NCBI GenBank assembly: GCA_013398275.1
Contig: VZSE01009372.1
Coordinates: 62,001-126,000, forward strand
Source of the DNA: Promerops cafer
Taxonomy: Eukaryota; Chordata; Aves; Passeriformes; Nectariniidae
DNA length: 64,000 nucleotides
Direction of reading: 5' to 3'
Part shown: piece by piece, positions 44,763 through 54,700 of the stretch
Layout of the letters: every line of letters begins with the position of its first letter
Position numbering within the stretch: the first letter of the stretch is position 1
Program-made: the position numbers and the translations under genes
The notes under the pieces: model-generated
The model's database searches: none
Told to the model about the DNA's origin: nothing
Seen by the model: only the letters and a program-made list of their open reading frames with translations

Positions 44763-47700
44763 CTCTGCGAGGAGCTGTCCCGTTGGCACAGCCCACGGGA
44801 GCTGGGGGGCTCTGAGCAGCTTCACTGGGACCCCCAGTTCACCCTGGCACCTTCTAATCCAGGACAAGACCTGGAACAGGGAGCTGTCACCCATCCCCTG
44901 GCAGCCAGCAGAGCCAGCTGCCCTTCCACGTGTCCCTGGCACTGGCACTGGGGTTTCACCAGCTGGATGCTTGAAGGGGTTGTGTTTTCTGCCCCATCTT
45001 CACCAGTTTGCTCTCCCTGCCCTCTCCATGCCCACAGGGGTGTTTTCCCTGGAAATGCCCATCCCAGGCTGGGCTCCCATCCCAGGTGGTGAGTGCCAGG
45101 GACACTCAGGTGACTGTGGGCAGTGCCAGCAGAGGTGACAGCTCCAGGACTGCCCCCTGCCTGAAGCCGCCTCAGCACAAGGAGTTTCAAATCCCTGCTG
45201 GGAATTATTTTTACACCTGGCCTCACTGTTCCCCATCCAGCGTCACTTCCCTGCTGCTCCTCTGCCTCTTCTCCTTCCCCCAGGAGCAAGGTGAGCTCTC
45301 AGGGCAGGGCCAGCAGCACTGCAGGAATTCCAGGCCTATTCCAGGTGGTTTCATCCCAACACACCCCAGTGCAAAGATGGAGAGTTTATTTAAACCTCTG
45401 CAGCCACAGTTGGTGGCTCCTGGCTCTGGCTCAGCCCCTGCTCCTCCTCCACCATACATATTTATGAGCCCAATTATCACTGAACAAGCAGGTTGCTGTG
45501 CAAATAAATGATTTTTAATCTAAATTACCCAGTTTACACACTCCCCCCAGCTCTGCTTAGCAGAACAGCTGGTGTTTACCAACTCCTCATTACCGATCCA
45601 GGCAACACCAGGAGATGCTGCCCAGAGAGGAGCAGCCACCTCTGAGATAAGCTGAGCTCGAGGTTTATCTCTGCCACAGCCTCGCTGCTCCTCCACATCA
45701 GGTCTCTCATCCAGCCCAGTTTGCACCACTGTGCCACGAAGGAATGATGAAAAAATATCTGCTGATAACAACTGTTATTTTTTGGTGCTGTATTTCTGCA
45801 GAAACCAATCATTTCCATGAAAATCCAAATAAATCCAGCTCTCTGCCCATATCTGTATTTCCATTTATCAGCATTTCCTTTCTCCCGATTCCACGGGAGG
45901 CTCACACCAGAGCTCAGATGATGCAAGAATTATTCCTGTCGTGGTATTTCCACCGTCCAAGAATGAACATATGTGAGAGAAATCCAGCCCCTCGTTATTC
46001 CAGGCCTTAAATGGCCCCCTGAGGCATTAAACAAACACGGGATCACAGTGCCAGCGCTGGTGCCAGGACTGGGAGTGCTGGTGCCTGCAAGGTCAAACTG
46101 GGGAGGGACTGGAGCACCAAAGCCAGAGCAGGGATGTTCCTGCAGCTCCCGGCACCCTCGGGAAGCGCTGGCAAGGAAGGTGCTGCTCCGAGCAGCACGT
46201 GCTGCTGCACGTGGCTCCCACCAGGCCTATTTCCAGCTTGTCTGGCTGCGGGGAGGAAGGAAAGCTCCTGGCCTGGGCATGGAACAGGCAGTCACATGTG
46301 GCTCGGGAAGGAGTCACAAGCCAGGCAGCCCTGGTGTCGGAGGAGATTTGATCCATCCCTTCCCTTTCCCCTAGTTCTGCCTCCGGCGGTGGCGGAGGAG
46401 GACGCTGGTGGCCGATGCCTTCTGCAGGATAATTCCTGTGCTCCCACATTCCTTCTCTTCCCAGAGCCTTCTCCTGGAGCAGCAGCACAGCCCCGGGCGG
46501 GCTCTGCAGCCCTCAGCACGCCGAGGGTGCATCCCTCCTGCTGTGTCCCAAAGAATGCCCCAGGAACGAGGGACAACATCCCCATCCTGCACAGGCTGGA
46601 GGATGACAGGAGCTCCAGGAGCTGAGCCACCGCCTGGTGCCCTCCTCTGGCACAAAGTCCCCAGATTTCTCTGCCGACAAAACCGGTGGCTGGAGGGATG
46701 GAATATCCTCATCTTTCCTTGGGCACCGACCCAGGACTTGGTACGCACGAACAACAGCTTTAAATTTCACTGTATTATGAATTTTAATTAGCCCTGGCCA
46801 CCCTGAGCTCTCATGCCACCGCACGTGGGAGCAGGCAGGCAGATGAGGGAGAGGGAAAATGATATTTTATAGGATGCTCCCAAGGAGGAAGACTTTTTCC
46901 CCCCACCCTGCAGGCACCACACATTTGTTTTGCTGTGATTTAAGGAGAACACATTTGGTTTCAAAGCAGCTCCAGAGTCCCTGCAAATCAGAATATCTCT
47001 GTTTGACTCCTGGAGCTAGGCTGAGCTAGGCCAGCTCAGAAGCTGAGCCTGGGTGTTTAAACAAAGCCCTCGGGGCTTGCAGAGCCAGGGCCTGATTTCC
47101 AATTGTCCATCTTCCTGCTGGCACAAAGATGTGAGACCGTGCTTTTCCCCGTGTGGGAAAAGATCCAGAGAATGCTAAGGGCTTGGAATGGTCCTTAAAG
47201 ACCATCCAGACCAAAAGAAAAAGGGGAACTGACTGAAAAACTGCAGAAAACATCCTGCCCTGGCACGGTGAGCACCAAGCACCTGCACTGCCATCAGGCA
47301 GGCCGGTGGGGTGGGGCAGGAAGGTTTTGGGGAGCCCTGAGCTCGCTGGATTTCACCCAGGATGAAGATCTCCCTCCTCTGGGCTGGGGTCTGAGGCTGC
47401 CCGGCGGCACCGCAGGAATGCTCGGTAAACAAGCAGTAAATAATCATTGCCCCGGCGACAAACGCCTCGGAGGGATTGCAAGAGGAAGCTGAACTCGGCG
47501 TTTGCAGAGAGCAGGGAGGAAATAAATATTCTGCATTTAACAATCCCAGGCAGGGCAGCACGGGCTGGAGGAGCTGGGAGCAGGGTCTGGCTGTGAAGCC
47601 CCACATGGCCACTGGTTGTCAAAGCAAAGAGATCAGCTGGGAAAATCGCTCCCTCCTCCCCGCGCTCCAGCCGAGCTCGGGGTTTGCCGGGGGAAAGTCT

Positions 47701-47787
47701 CGCTGCAAAAATGGGCATTTATTGCTCTCTGGTGGCGAGAAGGGCTGAGCAGCAGAGCTGCACATTCCTGCCGTGTGCCCGGGAGAA
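44763..47787. other. Intergenic between the minisatellite and the SH3TC2 3' flank
   Basis: No gene is recognised. A short CR1-like remnant (GGAATGGTCCTTAAAGACCA) lies at about 47187-47215. 47400-47545 is a non-repetitive island with a forkhead-type GTAAACA (about 47425), AT-rich cores and retained CpGs. It is a candidate regulatory element downstream of SH3TC2. Function is not shown. Confidence 0.45.
47718..47723 (-). terminator. SH3TC2: Candidate SH3TC2 polyadenylation signal (AATAAA on minus)
   Basis: TTTATT on the plus strand, i.e. AATAAA in the sense of SH3TC2, about 850 bases after the stop codon. It is the nearest canonical hexamer I see in that direction. If used, the 3' UTR would include the CR1 fragment at 47788-47950. 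Weak evidence. Confidence 0.3.
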
Positions 47788-47950
47788 CCACTCAGGTTGG
47801 AAAATCCCTCTAAGGTCATCGAGCCTGACCATTCCCCCACCACTAAACCGTGTCCCCAAATGCCACATCTACGTTTTGACACCTCCAGGGATGGGGCCTC
47901 CAGCACCTCCCCGTTCCAGTGCTCTTTCCCTGTGCTCCTGCTCTAGACAC
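47788..47950 (-). repeat. CR1 LINE 3'-end fragment, different subfamily
   Basis: Reverse-oriented CR1 with AGGTTGGAAAATCCCTCTAA, TCATCGAGCCTGACCATTCC and a CACTAAACCGTGTCCCCAAA block. This consensus differs from most other copies in the window and matches the type also seen at 63145-63500. Confidence 0.85.
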
Positions 47951-48569
47951 GGAGGTTGGATGGCAGGGCTGGGGTCAGGGTGGGCTCTGCCTCCTCCTGA
48001 GCAGTTTTTTCTGCCCCCAGATGAGGCTGGACCACCCCTTTACTCCTCCTCACTTCCCTAATCCTGTCTCTCGCTGCCACAAGCTTTGGTGGTGCTTTTT
48101 ACAGGAGAGGGGTTTGGCAGAGATGTCATCACAGACCTCGTGGGGCAGATGAGGATAAAAACCAGGTGTAAATAAAGGAGTTGAATTTCAAACACATTTG
48201 GTCAGGCTGAGCTGCTCCAAGGCGTGGGGCAGCTGTGGGGACAGGCAGGCACATGGCAGCACTCCCCAGTCCCCATCCTGGGCAGGGCACCTCTGAAACC
48301 CCCCCAGGAGCTCAGCCCTGCTGCACCACCCACTCCAGCACGGCTGCTGGGGCCTCATCCTGCCCTGGCTGTGCCACCTCCGCCGTGGGGCACACCCCTG
48401 CTCCTGAAAAACAAGGGCAGATCCCAAGAGCTCGGGACGAGGAGCCCAAACCCTTCCAGCTCCTCAGGATGTGGTGCAGGACCTCTCCTGGTCTGGTCCT
48501 GGAGAGCACGTGGACCTTGCACGGTGCTGCTGGATGGCTCCCACCGGTGTCCCCAGGGTGGCAGACGGG

Positions 48570-48761
48570 TCACACCACGTGGCCACCTTCGCTCAGCCAC
48601 CGGGGCCGGTCTGTGGCGCAGCCTGGCGTGCCCTCAGGTCCCCCTGGGCCTCCGGGGATGGCAGCCAGCTTGGCACGGAGCAGGGCTTGCAGCTCCTGGT
48701 CTCCCAGCTCGGCGGCCGCGGCGAGGGCCAGCAGGAAGTAGGAGGCTGCGTCCTGTTCATC
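48570..48761 (-). CDS. SH3TC2: SH3TC2 exon 17 (last coding exon)
   Basis: Residues 1233-1295, phase 0, then TGA at 48572-48570. The acceptor is a TGCTTTCTGCTCAG-type site at 48762. It encodes the last TPR-like helix pair (DAASYFLLALAAAAELGD) and the family's C-terminal RWLSEGG motif. The segment between is Gly/Pro-rich and less conserved than the rest. Confidence 0.93.
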   Translation of the reverse strand, partial: DEQDAASYFLLALAAAAELGDQELQALLRAKLAAIPGGPGGPEGTPGCATDRPRWLSEGGHVV

Positions 48762-51700
48762 CTGAGCAGAAAGCACAGGGCAGGCGTTAGGAAGGAGCTC
48801 ACGGGGCAGGAGGGAACTGGAGCAGAGCCTGGGGGTTCCAGGCAGGACCCAGGGACACCTGATTTCACTGGAGTGGTGTGGGGACACGGTTTGTGGTAGT
48901 TGGAGTGGGGCTGTGGCCAGGCCTCATCCCCAATGAGCTGCAGCTGTGTGAGCCAGGTGAGCAATATCAGAGGCAATGAGACATGGGCCAGTGACCAGGC
49001 ACAGCAGGGCTACAGGTGTGGGGATGTGAGATCGAGGGTACAAAAGGCTCTGCTGGAGAAAGAGGAGCAGCAGATGCTGCAGAGGCTTCGGGAAGGGTGC
49101 AGGGCCCAGCCAGAGCTGGCAGGAGCAGCAGAAGAGCTGCAGGAGCTGCCAGCTGTACAGAAAAGGGCAGCTGGTCCCACAGCAGCTCCAGAGATTGCAG
49201 AAGAAGCTGGTGGCCCTGCAGCAACTGTGGAACCTATGAAAGTAGTCACTGATCCAGAGGCAGACACTTAAAGCCTTCTGATGGTGATACTCCGTGGGCT
49301 GTGGGAGCTCACAGAGACCCTTCTGATGTTTTATGGTGATACCCCATGGGCTGTGGGAGCTCGCAGAGACCCTTCTGATGTTTTATGGTGATATTCTTTG
49401 GGCTGTGGCCGTCTCAACTATGACAGAATGGTGCAAAGTGCCAGCACTTCTTTCCAAATTACCTTCAAAACCAGAAGATGTGACCTCCACCCTCAACTCT
49501 CCCTCCAAGCCACAGCACCATGGGGAAGGCTCCTTTCTTACCTTCAGCTTGTGCAGAGTCAGGTTGCCCAGGTGCCAGTAGACCTTGCAGTAGTACAGGG
49601 CCTCTGCTGGGCTCTGCAGCACGGGGGGACGCATGGCCAGGGTCTTCAGGTAGCAATCCTCGGCCATCTCATGCATGTGCAGCAAGTCGTAGGCCGTGGC
49701 CAGGCGGTGGAAGGCAACCAGCTCCTGCAGCTGATCCCCTGGAAAAGAGAGGGGTGGAATCAACCAGCTCCTGCAGCTGATCCCCTGGAAAAGAGAGGGG
49801 TGGAATCAACCAGCTCCTGCCATGGATCTCCTGGAAAAGAGAGGGGTGGAATCAACCAGGTCCTGCCATGGATCCCCTGGAAAAGAGAGGTGGGAGGAAT
49901 CAAACAGCTCCTGCCATGGATCCCTTGGAAAAGAGGTGGGTGGAATCAACCAGGTCCTGCCATGGATCTCCTGGAAAAGAGGTGGGTGGAATCAACCAGC
50001 TCCTGCCATGGATCTCCTGGAAAAGAGGTGGGTGGAATCAACCAGGTCCTGCCATGGATCCCCTGGAAAAGAGAGGTGGGAGGAATCAAACAGCTCATGC
50101 CATGGATCCCTTGGAAAAGAGAGGGGAGGAATCAACCACGTCCTGCCATGGATCCCTTGGAAAAGAGAGGGTTGGAATCAACCAGCTCCTGCCATGTATC
50201 TCCTGGAAAAGAGAGGGGTGGAATCAACCAGCTCCTGCAGATGACCCCCTGGAAAAGTTGCTGATCCAGCTCAATCCAACCCCAGCCCTGCTGAGCCACT
50301 TTGGATACATTTTCACAGCAGCCTGAGGGCATGGATACCTCCAAGAGAAAACAGAGCCATGGGCAGGGTTGTTGATGCCACAGCTGGACAGATTGTCCCA
50401 GGAGTATCATTCTGCCAGGGGATTTTTTTGGGTGCTGGAAGGGGCTGTTACAAGACTGGTCCCATCCCAGACATTTAAGCTGTCATTTTGCCCATCCAGA
50501 CTATTTCTGTAATGGGAAGGGGTGAGGTTTTTAGCAGAACTAGGGCAGAGAGGAACTGCTCAGTCCTGTGCTTTCACCAGACTTCCTGTGCTCTGGGGTA
50601 ACAAAAATCCTCTGCTGAAAATAAAAAAGGGAAGTGCCCTTAAAAAGATGTCATGACTTTGGGTAAGAATAGGTCCAGCAGCGTTAGGAAAGCAGGAGAT
50701 CCTCTTTTCACATGGATATTGTTCCCATCCACAAGATTCAGTGGCTCCCAGTGCCCTGTGGGTGAAAATCACCCACTGCCCAGGAACTCCCAGTAACTTT
50801 TGGGTGTAAATCACTCACCGACCCTGAGGCTGAGCCTGGCTGCCAGCGTGGCAAACTCCAGAGCCTTCTCGTAGCCCTGCAGGCTGATCTGCAGCTCTGC
50901 CAGTTTATTGAAGAGCCGCAGCTCTGTCTGGGTGGCCTTGAGTTTCCTGGCCAAGGGCACAGCACCTCCCTAAGGAGAGAGAATGGTGAGTTCAGGATGT
51001 TCCTGGAGGGATCTGCACTGCCCGAGAGGGGTGGCAGAGCAGCAGGACAAGGACCAAAGCAGGGCATGGGCACTGCAGGTTTAGGTTTTAGTCCCTTCTT
51101 TCCCTTGAAAATGAGTTTTAAATCCCAGAGCGCGCCTCTCAAAGCCTGAGTCTCACATCTCTGCCCTTCCTTGGAATTCTGGCTGGGTGTACCCAGGAGT
51201 GACCAGCTCATAGTTAACACCACCAGGATTTGTAATGGAAGGAGCCCATTCCCAATCCCAAGTGATCTCTGGGGATTTTTGCAAACCTGTGCTCCAGGCC
51301 TCCCACTCTGGCACCCTCAGGATCACCCCATCCCTCTCCACCCTCCATCCTTTTGTTCTGCCTGGGGGAAAAGCCCCCCCAGGCACCACCCTGTGGGGAC
51401 ACAGGGACAGAAATGCTCAGAGGGCTCCATACCCTGTAAAACTCCACTGCTCGGGCCCTGTTCCGGCTGCCATTAAAGAAGGTGTCACCTGCTTTCTCAT
51501 AAAGATCCATGGCCAAGGAGAAGTTGTCCCCTTTCAGAGCAGTCTGGATGGCTGCCTGGAAGGAAAAGGGGGCTGGAGTGACATTTGGAAAGGCAGAGGC
51601 ACTGGTGTGATTAAATAAAGCCCAAATTTTAGGAGCTGCTCTTCCACTTTGCAGCTCAGCTGATAAAATAATGCTAGAGATGGAGAGATGCCAGAAGTGT

Positions 51701-54700
51701 TCAACTCCAAGGACTTCCCTGGCACTTATCCCTCATTTATGGATATTTCAATGGGAACTGGCCACTTGGCACCTCCAGCTTCTTTTGGCACTCCTACATC
51801 ACTTTCTGACTCAATGAATTCATTTATTTTCACCCCAAAATCCTCTCAACTCAGTGGGTGGAAAGAAAGAGAAGAAATTCAGTGCCTGAGGGTAAGGCAA
51901 GAGCTCCTCCTTCCAGCAGGAGGATTACAGTTCTCAGAACTTTCCCTTCCAGGTTTTCCAGCCCCAAAAGGCTGTGATGGGAATGCATGGGACCTCTCCA
52001 GCCACCTCCTCCATACCTGGAAGTACATTTCCACCAGCTCATCCTCCTGGAGAAGGTAATAGAGTTTTCCTGCCTGCAGCCAGGCCTCTGCTGCCTTCAC
52101 AGCCTCCTCGAGGTCGATGAAGATCCTCAGGCTCTGCTTGGTGCAGTCCAGGGACTGTCTCAAAGCCCTGTGATGGCAACAGGCAAAAAGCCACCTCAGA
52201 GGAGTCACAGGACACTCTCAGCTGTCCCCACGCTCCCCATGGCTCTGACCCCCTGCCCTCTCCTGTAGTTACCAAAGGTTGGGGACAAAAGGACATTCTC
52301 AGCTCTGAGCAAGGTGTCCTGGTACGATCATGGAAGTCTCCATGCTTTAATGGTCATTTGGCCACCTTAGGACAATTCAGGACACCAATAGTCCCACTCA
52401 GGCTGCTCCTCACCCCTGTGGGATAAAGAGGGGTTCATCCAAGTCACCTACAAACCCAATCTGCCTCCCTAAACTGAGCCCCAAAGCGACTCCCAGCTCC
52501 ACGTGGGAGCACAGGCAGGGAATGCTTGTACTTACACCTCCCAGACAGCACCTGGCACCCAAACCCACACCTTTGCCTGGGGTTTGTCCCTTGTGCAGTC
52601 ATGGGGAGATCTCTGGCTACATGTCCAAGCCCCTTTTCCAGCCCCTTGGGGACACAGGGACAGGCAGTGGGATGAGCCAGAGGTTGGACACGGAGTCATC
52701 TGTGGGGAAGGGAGAGCCAGCAGTGTCCAGGGCAGTGTTTGCTTGTTGTCTCTCCTGCTGGCAAGCAGGCCCAGCTGTCCTGGGAACACCAGGGAATGGG
52801 GTGCTTTGTGATCCTAAATAGCACCGTTCACATGACAGGCATCTGCTCCCTAAATACCTTCCCCCTGCACTCACCGTGACCTGGCTGGGGAGGTGAACAT
52901 CCCAGCTGGGGACAGCCCTGCCCATTTGTCCTCTGGACATGGCTCTCCACTCTTTGATCTGGTTGCCTTCAAGGTCTGTGGCCTGTCCCAGCCTCCTTCT
53001 CTCCTCTCCTGCCCAACCTCATCAGTCCCACGCAGGTGTCAGGCAGGAGATTAAATGTGAGCTGATACTGGGTTTTAAGCACGTCCTGTGGGTCTTAAGT
53101 CCCTCCCTGGGGACAATATCACAGCAGATATAGGAAGGGCAGCCTTGGCAGCTGGAGGCTGAAACCAGACTTACTCAAAGAGCAGATAAGGAGCCTGTTC
53201 TTACTGGGGACTGGTGATTAATCACTGGGATAAGCTTCCCAAGGAAGCAATGAATTCCCTGCCACTGGGTCTGCTCTGCTGAAGGCTGGATGTGTCCTGG
53301 AAAACTGGGCTTGGCCAGACTCCAGTTCTGTCTGCGACACTGAGCTGCTCCTCTTGGAGCACAGTGACAGCTCATAAATCTCAAACCAGAGCTGTGGGGC
53401 AGATGGAGCCAGCACAGCCCTTCCCACTCGAGACACCCCAGGAAAGCCACTGCACTCTGGCAGCACCCAACAGCCCCAGGCACTCACTCAGGTGTGCCCA
53501 AAGCCTGGTAGAGCTGGCTGAGGGCCTGCCTGGCATCGGCCTCCAGTGCCCTGTCCTGCAGCCGCCGTGCCAAGGACGCCCAGTGCTCGTGGTAGGTGAT
53601 GCAGGCCTGCAGGTCGGGGCACGCTCTGCTGTAGAAATGGCACAGGCACTCCGTGATGTGCAGCTGACCTGTGTGGCACGGGGAAAGGGAGAGGGACAGG
53701 TCAGGGGACAGCTCTGGGGACCTGGCGGGGTCGAACACTGCCCCGCTCCCCTCTGTACTCACTCCTCAGGTTCTGCCACTTCAGGGCAAACCCCAGCGCC
53801 AGTTCGTAGCAGAGTTTGGCATCTTCCATCCTCTGCCTGTCCACCATGGCCTGTGCCAGCCACAGCAGCACCTGTGCCAGCTCCATGTCCTGCTCTTGGT
53901 GTCCCTGGAGCTCGGCGTAGAGCCGGACTGACCACAGCAGGTAGAGCTCGGCCAGCTGGGCGGCCCCACACGAGAGGCTCAGCTGGCCCAGGTTAGCCAG
54001 GGACACGGCCTGGTTCCTCCTGTTCCCCGTCTCCTTGGCCTTGTGCAGGGCCCTCAGGAAGTTCTCTGCAGCCTCCTGAATGTGCCCCTGGCCCCTGAGG
54101 GCCATGGCCAGCAGGTTGTGCACGGCCCCGCCCTGGGTCTCGCTGGCTGTGCCGCGCAGGGAGCGCAGCAGCTGCCGCAGGATGTCCCCAGCCGGGCCCG
54201 GCTGCTGCTGCAGGAGGTACATCCACCCCAGCCACAGCGAGGACTCAAAGGCCTCCTCCTCCCCCAGCAATCTGCCCAGGGCTGCAGCCCTGGCTGCGTA
54301 ACAAACAGCCCCAGCCAGCAGGCCGTGCTGGAGGTACATCCTGGACAGGATGGCACAGAGCGTCCTCTGCGTGGGCACGGCCCTGCTCTCGCTGCAGGAC
54401 TGCAGCGCTTGCTTGACGTACAAACAAGCCACTGCTGGGATGCTGCTCCTGTCCAGCTGCTTCCCCAGGAGTTTGGAAGCATTTTGGAGGATGAAGCCAG
54501 CTCTCCAGATGGGGGTCGGTGTCCCCTTGGTGCTGCTGGGAACAAAGGACCTGACAGAGGCCAGCGCGATGTTTGGCAGGCACTTCTTGTCGTAGAGGTA
54601 GCCCAAGGTGGCAGCGGCATCCAGTGGCCCAGCACGGGTGCCTGGGCTGAGCCAGGTGCTGCTGAGACACTGGAGATGCTCCAAAAAGGGCAGCACCTCC

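Noticed and set aside
48900..49271. Plus-strand Glu/Gln/Ala-rich open frame with coiled-coil look
   Set aside because: It lies in SH3TC2 intron 16, has no splice partners or homology, and runs towards a tandem repeat.
49739..49784. Upstream identical acceptor copy as the true start of SH3TC2 exon 16
   Set aside because: Using it adds 46 nt and breaks the reading frame, whereas the proximal acceptor gives the 197-nt exon with correct phase and homology.
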